Position numbers and translations under genes: made by a program. A stretch of DNA of 64,000 nucleotides from Byssothecium circinans. Lineage: Eukaryota; Ascomycota; Dothideomycetes; Pleosporales; Massarinaceae. The DNA lies in the NCBI GenBank assembly GCA_010015675.1, contig ML976981.1:977253-1041252 (forward strand), read 5' to 3'. Each line of letters begins with the position of its first letter. The stretch's first letter is position 1. A model generated the notes under the pieces. It searched no databases. It was not told the origin of the DNA and worked only from the letters and a program-made list of their open reading frames with translations. Positions 45,850 to 56,239 of this stretch are shown piece by piece.

Positions 45850-48253
45850 TTTTTTTGCTAGAAATACACTGCACGTCTGGTCAGCGCCCATTTTCTTCTC
45901 TCGCGCCTGGCGTATGTGGGGTCGGGTCGGGGGGTTGGGCGGTGAGGCAGAGCAGAGCGGCTCCTTCGCCCTGCCGCCGCAATGCTCAAGCTTCCGGGAA
46001 ATGTACAGAGCGCGGTGGAGTGTTGGATACGCACACGGTAGATGTTACACAGGGCGGGCGCCCTCGTCGGCCGTGGTGGTGCAGTCAGAGGAGGTTCAAT
46101 GTCGCGACGGTCGGGAGGGAAGGGTGGAGTGGAGTGGAGGTTGTTGGATCAAGCGCGGCGGCAGATGGGATGGGCCAACGAGAGGTCCGTGACGGCACCG
46201 ACCTGGACTTCACTCCAGGACTCTTGACTCTTGAGCTTGAAAAGACCGACTGGGAACGCTAGGAAATGTACAGCACAACGGCGTGGCCACCTCTGTGCGC
46301 GCGGAAATTCAGACACGGTATTCGTACAGTGCGGCGATAGTGAGCGACAGTTCGTTCGGACCCTGACCGACGTCTCTCTTAAACGAAAGCTACCTATGCA
46401 CCTGGGCACCACCTGCATCCGACTAGTCGAGTCTAGAGAGACGGCGACGGCATTCCGCAGTACATTACTACATAGTACATGGTATTCTCCACCAAGCGCC
46501 GGCCGGACAGGCACGCGCGGCATCGCAGCGACGATGGATGCGTACTGCGCATTCTACCGATGTATCTACTGATTCTAGTCTCGTCTCGACTCTCGCCGTT
46601 CCGTTTCCCAGCGTGATGCCTCCGTGGCGCCCCGCCAGCACGCATAAAGTGAGGCCAGGTTCGGCCCTCACGACGTCTTTGACAGCGCCGACAGCGGCCA
46701 GCCCATGTACTGCCAGACTGTACAGTGTACACTGTCGAGTCCACCGGCCTTGAACGTCATCCCGCGCAGCATTGGACACGCAGAGAAGCCGCAGATTCCT
46801 TCCAATTGCTGCCTGCAGATCTGCACGTCTGGCCATGCGCAAGACAAGGAGTGCTCGCCCGTTGCCCGTCCACGGCCGTGGCAGAAAGCCGATGCATCAA
46901 TGTGGCAGCGAGATGGCCGAGTTGGAGAATATTGGAAGCCCAAGTGGTCCCTCGAGTGCCGCGCCGACACCAAAATCGCGTGATGCTCGCTACATTGGCC
47001 TCCATGCTGCTCTTCTCAGGCGGTTGCGGTGGGCTCGACGTGATGAAGTGCTGCACAGTGATTGATGGCTGGCCTGCGGTCTAGAAAACGTGTGATGGCT
47101 CACCGCCGGTTGAAACGACAGATGCTAACCTGCCCCAGCGTAGCTCCGCGGCTATCGATAAAGGACAGGCCGTTTCAGAGTTGCAACCTGCCCGCCACGC
47201 CAGCCAGCATTCCCCGCACTTCCAATCGTCCGCCGAGCCCGACGTGGGGTGTTGAGACGGCCGTGAGAAGGGAGGGCCTCTTCCATCTTTCGTGCCCGGC
47301 GAGAAGCACCTCAGCACAAAATTCAAATCTGAACAGCCGCGGCACTGTGCACCTACGAGCATTGAAATTGATGGGAAGTTGCATCTCGCTCTCTCTTCCC
47401 CTTTACAGTACTGCATACATGCATCACAGCTACCCCTCCATACCCCGCCTTGACCTCGCCTCACCTCTTATCTTACCCCATCCCGGTCTATACATTCTAC
47501 ATCCGAGGACGTTTGGAGTGTCCACGTCTGCCCAAGTCACTGCTGCTGCAATTCCTTCGGCTCAATTGAGCATCTTCTGCATGCAGACAAATTCCACGGC
47601 CCTATACTGTAGCCCACCTCCCAATTGCCCCATCCCACTGGCGGGCCATGCTGTCTAGTTATGCACAGGGGCGCTCGGGAACTAACTATGCACCCTCCCC
47701 GTGACAGCGCATACCTACAGGCGTTCGCTGGGGCCGCCGTCCTCGAGAGAAGTCCTGCTACTTCCTCGAGGGTGAGTTGGCACCCAATGTGCCAGCAGGG
47801 TAAGAGTCATAGTTTGAACCTCTACTTTGGGACCGCAGAGCTAGCTATTGCTGATCAATGTGGTAGCTCGACATTGGTCCCACACGGGTACAACTGACTC
47901 ATTGAAAGCTGGGGGCGCCAAGTCTATCCATCTGTTCAGCGCTTTGCAACGGTAGCCAATATGCTTTGCACTGATTCCGATGACGTCCCAATTCGGCGAT
48001 GCATCCGCATCTTTTCAAGTGGCAATCCTGAGTTTGGGCAGTGGCGTCAAGTCAACTGGTGAAGAGCGATCTTGACATGGCAATTGAAAAGGGTAGTATC
48101 CTTTGTTTAGCCTGCGAGCGTTGCAAAACTTTCGCTCCACGTACATACAGTACGCTACCCATACACTCATCATTACCCGTGCTTTCATTAAGACCCAGCA
48201 GCTACACCATATTTTTACCCAAGACTTTCGTTCTATCCGCCGTTCGACTGATC
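45850..48253. other. 2.4 kb intergenic region upstream of the PUF gene
   Basis: Many short overlapping frames occur on both strands (the largest, 47062-47658, plus), all without domains and with unnatural composition. The GC-rich part around 45900-46200 probably contains the PUF promoter and leader. Confidence 0.4.
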
Positions 48254-49513
48254 ATGGCTGATGAGACCCCGAACGAGCCGCGCGTCCCTGAGGACTCGAC
48301 CGATCAACTTATGACAGACGACTCAAATATGGACAAGCAGCAAGCCCCCGAGGACTCCACCGATCAACTTATGACGGACGTCTCAGATGAGAACCAAGTC
48401 CGAAACAAAACGGTGAAGGAACACCAAAATCCTCCAAACGGCCTGGGTGACCTTCAATGGCCCCGGAATAACAAACAACCCCTCTCGCCGGAGAGGAAAT
48501 ACTTGGATCGCCTCAGGGACATGCAAACCGTCCTAACCTTCTCCTACAATCACATCAACATCCTAGAGGCCACCGTGGAACAAGCCATCACGACAATAGT
48601 CTCATTATTTGCCTTGGATTCACGGTTCGAACGGCTGATAGAGGCACCTCCCCACTTCACCGACCCACTGTGTCGAGCACAATATGAGAGGATGCTGTTG
48701 TACAAGCTGAAATTGGACAAGCTGTATGTGAAAAATGTCGACATACATCACATGAGGCAGAACAAGGCCCTCAAGATCCCACCGTGGAATCCTCAGGGCA
48801 TTCCTAAATCCTCTGGTATCAGCTTGGCCAAGGTCCCGACCAACTTGCCTCCAAATCATCAGGGCGACCCTATATCCCCCGGTACCAGCGTGGCAAAGGT
48901 ACCGTCCACATTGCTTCCAGATATTCAGCGCCCAATTGATTCGTCCGGCGTCAACGCTGGGGGGTAGCACCCACCAGCAAAGAAAACTTCATCCCTCAGC
49001 CTCGCTCGAATTCAAACAGACAGCATCCTGAGCAACGACCAAATCCGATTTATCAATGAACGGTTGCCAGATGGCGCAACCTGTCACATACGGAAGAACC
49101 ACAGGGGCGCAATCACCTTCAAACATGTTTACAGCAATTTCGAGAATGTAGACAACGCACCGGCGGAGGAATATGGCCGTTTGCCCAACGCATGCGAACT
49201 CAAGGGCTGCGATGCAGGGTGTCCGCTAAAGATGGGCAATGTGAAGGCGAAGCAAGAGTGGAGGGACAGGATGTGGAGGACGGGAACGCTGCATCGTGAG
49301 GAGGGGAATCGGAAGCGTGATGCCGGCGACGCTCTCTTGCATTTGCACACAGGGCACATGGGGGCTCGGGGCCTAGAGCAAGGCAGTGATCGGGAGGAGG
49401 GACGACAAAATCCCATGGGTTTGCCGTCGGTTTCACGCACGCTCGGGAGTGCTCAGAAGAAAGAAGGACGGGAGGAGGATGATCGGAAAAACGAGCAAGA
49501 CGAAGAGCTGTAG
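48254..49513 (+). CDS. orphan protein with internal tandem repeats
   Basis: Unknown function. Exons 48254-48963 and 49000-49513 give 407 residues. The proposed intron is only 36 bp (donor gtagca, acceptor ccctcag) and is the weakest part of the model, but it joins two open frames in phase. Two repeat systems are visible. EDSTDQLMTD is present twice, 21 residues apart, near the start (residues about 11-42). Later, two ~23-residue units read SSGISLAKVPTNLPPNHQGD and SPGTSVAKVPSTLLPD. A helical segment around residues 110-170 (FERLIEAPPHFTDPLCRAQY) and a highly charged C-terminal tail complete it. There is no signal peptide or known domain. Upstream in-frame sequence to 48041 lacks a good ATG near the start. 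Confidence 0.55.
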
Positions 49514-49902
49514 GATGAGAAGACTAAGGGTGTTTGATTGTCGGATGCTAGATTTCGACGAGGTTGATCGGGAGTTTCAGTTTTGTTGGAAACGGTATTA
49601 TTGTTTCTTTATATGGAAAGGAAGTGCGAGTTTTGATAGGATATCAGAATCTGCATCTCTCATTGTGTACCGCATAGCAAAGCTGGCCGACCTCTAAGCT
49701 CTACGAGTGGATGACAGTAGGCAAACCGAACGCAGCCTCGTTCTAGACAGCCGACAATGTATTTCAAAGTCCACTCGCAGTACTTCAGAATTACATAAGG
49801 TACATATGTACCACGGCCGTCCAAGCGCTGATTGGCCAATTCCTCCTCGCACCTTCCTCTTTCAACCTCCTCCGCCAGCCGCTCGCCGCTGACTACGACA
49901 CT
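49514..49902. other. intergenic with CCAAT box
   Basis: A palindromic ATTGGCCAAT lies at about 49830-49839, a CCAAT-type element about 65 bp before the ATG of the small candidate gene. Nothing else is evident. Confidence 0.35.
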
Positions 49903-50188
49903 ATGCCAGCCTTCTTTTCCAAGGTAACGCTTCGTCCGGCATCACCGCATCTCGTACAGCTATCGTAAGCTTCCCCACTCCCATCACGAACCAAGGCACA
50001 GTGCCCTCACGTCCCAGAGGACTTCAAAAATGACGAACCATAAGCAGAGCGGGGGGTCTCGCATGCGTCAACTGCAGACTGCCTTTTCGAGCACCAAAAG
50101 CTTCATGAACCGTGAAACAATGGCGAATTGGATCGCGACCAGGGACAAGGAGTGGCGAGGCTGTCCCTTGCTGACGACAGGGGACTGA
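49903..50188 (+). CDS. possible small two-exon gene (76 aa), unknown
   Basis: Start ATG at 49903 gives MPAFFSKVTLRPASPHLVQL. A donor gtaagc at 49965 and acceptor cccagag before 50020 join it in frame to a second piece that includes FMNRETMANWIATRDKEWRG and ends LLTTGD. Support is only a CCAAT box upstream, consistent splice phases and a plausible amphipathic, basic N terminus that could be mitochondrial. An alternative donor (gtaacg at 49924) exists. I do not recognise the family, and it could be chance. Confidence 0.3.
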
Positions 50189-50481
50189 AGATAAGGTTGC
50201 CGGTGATTATTGTTGGGATTTTTGTTTTCGGTTCCTGGATCGTTGGTTGCATGGAGGGTTTTCCGTGAATCGAGGACTCGGATACGAGGACTTGCTGATT
50301 CGGGATGCGATGGGGTGCATGTGCATGGGGGGCATTGATGTGGTGCAGTGCAGATAACGCTATTACGTAGGGTATAAAGAGTTGGTGGGTGGACTTCTCT
50401 TTTTCTTTGACTGTGTGTTCGCTTGTGGGATTGCACCTTTCGGCTTTGGTTCATTGCGTTTCTGTGTGCTTGAGGGTCAAT
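50189..50481. promoter_or_regulatory. probable promoter of the aminopeptidase gene
   Basis: A CT/T-rich stretch at 50390-50410 and a possible TATA-like tataaag at 50372-50378 precede the ATG by about 100 bp. No other gene is seen. Confidence 0.35.
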
Positions 50482-52119
50482 ATGAAGGTCTCAATTGCTA
50501 TTGGTGCCTTTGCGGCCGCGACTTCGGCTGCTGTTGAGACTCGAGGAAGCCTTAGGCAACGTGGAAATCATGATAGCTATCTCCCAATCGTCGATTCGGT
50601 ACGCTCAATACATTTCTTAATTATCCTAGCTTCTACACTCACGCACAGCATAATGTCAAGTCAACAGCACGGTAAAAAACCCGGAAGTTCCAGCTAACAT
50701 CTTTACAGAAGAAGCTTCAGGGCGCGATCAAATCTTCAGCCCTCCTCAAAGGTGCTAAGTCCCTTGAAGAGTTCGCCTTCTCCACACCGTCACGCAACAG
50801 GCAGATGGGTACACTTGGACACAATCTGACCACCGACTTCCTGGTCAAGGAGCTGAAGAAGCTTGATGGGTACTATAAGGTCGAGACGCAGACTTTCTGG
50901 GCGCCGGTATTCCTCAATGGGACGGGGTCATTGCTTATTGGTGGTGAGGAGGCAGATTTTGGACTCTTCGACTACACGGAGTCGGGGAACGTGAGTGCTC
51001 CTATAGTTGTTGTCAACAATCTGGGGTGCGCAGCTGTAAGCGATCTTTCTTACCCCTACGTCAGTCGTGTATCTAACCCAATCCCAGAGTGATTATCCTT
51101 CCTCCGTGGCCGGCAGCGTTGCCCTGATCAAACGTGGATCTTGCGAGTTCGGTCTCAAGTCAGCTTTGGCGGGAGCAGCTGGAGCACAAGGAGCTCTCAT
51201 CTACAACAACATTCAAGGCCGTCTTGAAGGTACTCTTGGTCTCCCTGGGAGACCTGAAGGCGAGTACCCCCCAACACTCGGTCTTAGCGATGTCCAGGGC
51301 AACGATCTCGTCACAAGTATCACCGGAGGTGCCAACATCACAGCAACTATCGACGTTACAAGTGATATCTAGAACAGATCCACCGTAAACGTCCTTGCAA
51401 CCACCACCCATGGAAATACAGACGAGACGCTCATGCTGGGAGCACACTCCGATTCCGTTTATCGAGGCCCAGGCATCAACGATGACGGAAGTGGAACCAT
51501 CGGCATCCTTGAAGTAGCCAAAGCGCTGTCAAAGTACAAAGTCAACAACGCCGTCCGCTTTGGATGGTGGTCTGGCGAAGAAATCGGTCTCCTCGGATCC
51601 GAATACTTCGTCGCATCCCTCCCCGCCGCAGAGCAAGCCAAAATCCGCGCCTACCTCAACTTCGACATGATCGCATCGCCCAACTACATCCTCGGAATCT
51701 TCGACGGCGACGGTTCTACCTTCAACAACACCGGCCCCGCTGGAAGCGCCGAGCTCGAAACGTTCTTCAAGACGTGGTTCGCAAGTCAAGGCCAGAACTC
51801 CACCGCCATTGATTTCACCGGCCGCTCTGATTACGGTCCCTTTCTCGATATCAACGTCCCCTGTGGTGGGACGGAGACGGGTGCGGAGAATATTAAGACG
51901 GAGGAGGAGGTCGCTCTGTTTGGTGGTACTGCGGGGATTCCGTATGATCCGAATTATCACCAGGCGGGTGATGATGCCAGTAATTTGGCTCTGGACGCTT
52001 TTGAGATTAATGCGAGGGCTATTGCGGCGTCGGTGGCTGAGTATGCAGTCAGTTTTCGGGGGTTGCCGCCGAAGGCGAAGTCGAATAAGAGGGGGGTGTT
52101 CCGAGGGGGGGAAGGATAG
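50482..52119 (+). CDS. APE3: vacuolar aminopeptidase Y (M28), broken by one in-frame TAG
   Basis: Zinc aminopeptidase of the vacuole or extracellular space. Exons 50482-50598, 50709-51035 and 51088-52119 would give 491 residues. A signal peptide opens it (MKVSIAIGAFAAATSAAV), followed by a propeptide and a PA domain with SVALIKRGSCEFGLKSALAG. The M28 domain shows ligands in MLGAHSDSVYRGPGINDDGS, WWSGEEIGLLGSEYF, LNFDMIASPNY and YHQAGDDAS. The frame is interrupted by TAG at 51370-51372 (codon 243), just before NRSTVNVLATT. Gln is a plausible original residue, so CAG to TAG would explain it. No intron I tested removes the stop while keeping the frame. It is either a fresh null allele or a sequence error; the remaining motifs are intact. 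Confidence 0.85.
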
Positions 52120-52510
52120 GTAAGGGAAAGGTGTTGAGAATTTGAGTGCGAAACAACAATCGGTGTAGTTAATTGACGAGTTGAAATGCCAAAAACATTA
52201 AACGTCATGCTTGAATCCAGCGTTAGCTCGGTTCGAAACGCAAATGCACGAGAGGGGTCCTTCGCTTTTCAATTGATTCGGCACCGCACATGTTCCTGAT
52301 AAGAACTTTTCCACTCTGTACACAACATGCTCATCTAAACAGCAAAATCCCGTTAGCAAAAGCCGCAGCCACCATGATATGAATGATGTATGAAGGCATC
52401 GGTCAATTCAAATGCCGAAAAAGCCATCTAGCCCCGACCCCACCATGTGCGTGGGGTAAATGTTTAGACGGAGCAGCTACCTATAAAAGACAACGCGACC
52501 CTCCACCACA
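52120..52510. other. intergenic, no gene seen
   Basis: This is the 3' flank of the aminopeptidase gene and promoter of the FAH-family gene. Frames are short only. Confidence 0.4.
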
Positions 52511-53744
52511 ATGTTCGCGAGGCCAGGCTCGATACTTTGCCATCGAATACACGCTCCATTTCTCTCATCTCGGCCAATTGCGAAGCGCTCGTCAACAAGA
52601 GTGTTGAAGGACCCAAGTTTTAGTGCGAGACTGTTCAGTGTGAACGCAATCAGGATGGCGGCGACTTTCGATCGATTGATTCGGTTCGAGGGCGATGACG
52701 GGAAAATTTATTTCGGCGACTTAGGAAAGGAGGAGGTGCCTAGTAGGGAGATTGAGGGGAGGAGTGTGGGAGTTTTGGAGGGGAGTGTTGAGGGTGGGTT
52801 TAAGAAGAGTGGAGAGGAGGTGAAGGTTAAGAAGGTATGTATATCCACGTCGGCATTCTTGAAACTAAACAGGGAGGCTGTGGGTTGCGAGAGTAATCTC
52901 GTCTACTTCCTTTTGATGTCAACGTTGTCCAGGGATTTCGAACTTATGCGATACCTTTGCCTTGACCTTTAAAGTTCAAGTGCCTTGCAATCGAGCAAAT
53001 TACTAACAACTCCCAGCTCCTCTGCCCCCTCCCCCGCACAAACATAATAATGTGCGTGGGCCTAAACTACAAACAACACGCCGAAGAATGCTCCCTCAGC
53101 ATCCCCACGCATCCCACAATCTTCACCAAGCCCCCTGACGCCCTCACGGGTCCCCTCGATCCCATCTCCATCCACCCGTCCTGCCAGTCGCAACTCGACT
53201 ACGAAGGCGAGCTCACCATAGTAATCGGCCACGACGCAAAAAACATCTCCGCCGCTGACGCCCCTGCGTATATTCTGGGCTACACAGTGGGCAACGATGT
53301 GTCGGCGCGGAATTACCAGTTACCTGCTAGTGTGAGCGGCGGCCAGTTCGGATATGCAAAGAGTTTTGATGGGTTTGCGCCGATTGGGCCATGTGTTGCG
53401 AGTGCGAATGTGGTGAAGGATCCGCAGCGTCTGAGGTACTGGACTAAGGTTAATGGAGTCAAGAGGCAGGAGACGGGGACCGATGATATGATTTGGACTG
53501 TGGGGCAGATTGTGGAGCATTTGAGTCGCGGGACGACGCTGAGGAGTGGGACGTGTATTATGACGGGGACACCAAGTGGTGTTGGGTTTTTCATGGTAAG
53601 TTTGACGTTTGTCCAAGGGAGGCGTGGAATTGAAAAGCTGACCTTTTGGTGTAGGAGCCCAAGGGTTTCCTCAAGGATGGAGATGAGGTGGAGATATATG
53701 TCGAGGGGATTGGGAGTATAATCAACACGATGAAGTTTGAGTGA
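52511..53744 (+). CDS. fumarylacetoacetate hydrolase-family protein, probably mitochondrial
   Basis: FAH-fold hydrolase or decarboxylase acting on oxo-acids such as acylpyruvates or oxaloacetate; the exact substrate cannot be read from sequence. Exons 52511-52834, 53017-53595 and 53655-53744 give 330 residues. Motifs are MCVGLNYKQHAEE, the metal-binding SQLDYEGELTIVIG with its paired Glu, GYTVGNDVSARNYQ, and IMTGTPSGVGFFM in the C part. The first 48 residues (MFARPGSILCHRIHAPFLSS onward) are rich in Arg and Ser and nearly free of acidic residues, typical of a mitochondrial presequence. A second in-frame ATG at 52655 (MAATFDRLIRFEGDDG) would give a 282-residue form without it, so dual targeting is possible. 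It is convergent with Ssl1, 192 bp apart. Confidence 0.87.
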
Positions 53745-53936
53745 AGGGATGAGGTCGGTTGTGTAATAAAAGCCTGGCGTCGCGTTACCTAGCCTGGAGG
53801 GCAGAAATGGTAACCGAAGTTCTGCTCGAGTTCCGTAGAGTTTGTGGCACAGTTGGAGTTGATTTCTCACATTCAATTACATACCAGGCCCAAGACATAC
53901 CGCCTGATACCGTTGAAGGTTGAAAAAGCCGGGACG

Positions 53937-55497
53937 CTATCCTGAGCCAGCCATTACTACGTCTCCATCACCGTTCTGCTGCATCTCGAGCACAGGATTT
54001 GCTTTGCTTAAGCAACCGGGACAGTTGTGCAGTACCATATGACAGAACATGTCGCAGTCGATGCAGAAATGGCTTTCGCAGACCCTACACTCGTACCTTG
54101 AGCTCTCGCTCGCTTTCTGCTCCTCACCTGTATCGTCTTGTTCGATGGGTTGATGGATTCCATTCCCATTCGTGATATGACTGTCCTGTTGGGCATGGTT
54201 TTTGGGGACCTCTAAAGGCGGCAGTTCGGGAAAGGCGGACAGACAGGACGTGCACTCTTTGCTTCCCATCTCTCTCGCACGCTTCCAGCTAACTTCGGCC
54301 CAGTTGCGGAGCGGAAACAGGTGATGATAGCTTCGTGCGAGATGTGTGGAGAGCAGAAGCGTGAGCTGGCAGCAGGGGCATGTCACTGGTAGGCTGCATA
54401 CTTTTGCGCTGCATCTTGAGCATGTGTAACCCCCTGATGTCAAGATACCGTGACATGCGCACATGGTAGGACTGTCTTCGATGACGCGCGAGGGAAAGCC
54501 CATCATCATGAGGGCGGCGGCTGCTTCAGGCGCTGCCCTGGAGGCATTTGTCGCGCGTACAACAGGCGGCGTCGTTGTTGCTAGCAGGAGCTCACGAAGG
54601 AGTTCCTGGTCCGTGGCTACGACGTACTCGCTCTCGTCACCTGCGTTCGTCCGGCTCACAATTTCTGTACATATCTTGAGTCGCGCGCCCATTCCGATGA
54701 CGCTGACGCGTACTCGATCGCGAATACATGCCTTTATGGTTTGATGTATGTCTCCAGGGTCGAGCGACAATAGCGAGCCAAACACCACAATGACCTCCCT
54801 TGTTCCGTGGCTGGGCGTGTGATACAGCGTCGCCCTCGCTAGCTCCAGCGCGTTTTGTAGACTAGGAGATCCCTTTGGCTCTTTAGGTATCTCACTGGGA
54901 TTCCGTGGCGTCCGTAGGTCTTGGATGGCAGCGATGTGCTCCGCAGGGTTCCCTGAGAGCTCCGAAACTCGTATACAGAGACCATCATGCATGCCCAGTA
55001 CGCTCATTTGTGATATAGGGTTCTGTTCGAAGAACTCGCGCACATACTCCTGTGTGAATTTTATCATGGCGTGGTATCGACTTGGTCGCATGTCCTTTTC
55101 TGCCATGGCTTCTGAAAGATCGAGGACGAGCACAACATGTCGTATTATGCCGCGCTGAAAGGGTTTCGTGTCTTTCCGTAACCTAAGCATCTCTCAATCA
55201 GCCTTGTACCCGTAGCACAATAGTCACTACGCACCTCTTCCGCTTCCTCTCCTCCTCCATGTGCTGGATGCTCTTCTGTGGCCTGACTTCCTCTTCATCC
55301 TCTTCTGCTGGTATGTATGCCTCCTCTTCGCCTGGGGTACTACCCCTCCTAGCCCAAGCATGTGGCTTTGGCGCTGGAGCCTTCTGTGCCTTCCTCTTAC
55401 CCGCCGCTTGTTGCCGAGAAGGATTTGTAGTCCTTGGTCCTACATACTCGTCTTCTGAGAAGACGTCGCTCTCCTGGTCGTAATCAGAGTCCGCCAT
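53937..55497 (-). CDS. SSL1: TFIIH core subunit Ssl1/p44
   Basis: Component of the TFIIH core needed for RNA polymerase II transcription and nucleotide excision repair; p44 stimulates the XPD helicase. Exons 55497-55235 and 55182-53937 (52 bp intron) give 502 residues. The acidic N terminus is followed at about residue 90 by the family mark RLRKDTKPFQRGIIRHVVLV, which leads into a von Willebrand A-type domain (VLDLSEAMAEKDMRPSRY through GMGARLKICTEIVSR). The C-terminal zinc modules show CACHGILTSGGYTCSRC, CPCC and a RING-like CRVCESHFCIDCDMFCH ending CPGC. An ATG just after the acceptor region (55190) is out of the spliced frame start and should not be used; the junction is in the AGG of KRKRLRKD. 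Confidence 0.9.
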
Positions 55498-56239
55498 CAG
55501 TGGCGTAGATTTTTTGCGCGCTGAGAACTATCGATACGACGCGGTCGTGAAGGCTCGTTTGCGAGTGTGTGGAGCTTTGGTGCGTACAACTGCATATAGT
55601 CGAGGCGGGGAGGGTCGGAGGGAGGCTTGGAGGGCGCTCTATTGCTGTGAAGAGCTCAAGCTGTACCTCAAGGTAAAGTATTTTGGAAGCTCAGGCAATG
55701 ACGTTGCGAATGAAAGGAATCTTAGTTAGATCATATAAGCGCCAAGGGTAATCAATGTGCGAGATCTCGTAATCTGCAATGGTGAAATGCTGTTGAGTGA
55801 TGATGTCTGAACACGGATCGCGGTGCAGCATTCAAATGTTTAAACGTCGGCTCGGGGGCCGGGGAACGCATGAGCACGTGATACCTATGATTCGCGATGA
55901 CCAGTAGACGCGCACACATTTCCAACGACACAGGGAAGCTCTCGCGTCGATTGAGACGATCTTCCGGGCTGGGCTAGCTCTTACATCGCTAGCAGCCTTT
56001 GTTTGATTTGTTACACATCACACCACCGTCCAATGTGATTCAACTTTGAGTGAAGAGGGAGCGAGCGATGGCAGAGTTGACTACCGTTCCAACTACATTA
56101 AGTGTACTCATATCTTGGCGTTCATCCAAAGACAAGCCCAAGAGTGGTATAACGCTATGCTAGAAAAATCATAAAACATTAAATCGCCATTTCCTTGAAG
56201 TCGCATTACCTACTATCAGTTCCATTACTTGCTTGATGC
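55498..56239. other. intergenic, no gene seen
   Basis: This is the Ssl1 promoter and the 3' flank of the Chs7 gene. There is no domain-bearing frame. Long T/A patches near 56160-56180 could be 3' end signals of the Chs7 transcript. Confidence 0.4.

Noticed and set aside
47062..47658. 198-codon plus-strand frame upstream of the orphan gene
   Set aside because: Many short overlapping frames occur here on both strands; none looks conserved.
51318..51373. A 56 bp intron ending at the ctag of the aminopeptidase TAG
   Set aside because: The length breaks the reading frame and would remove conserved sequence.
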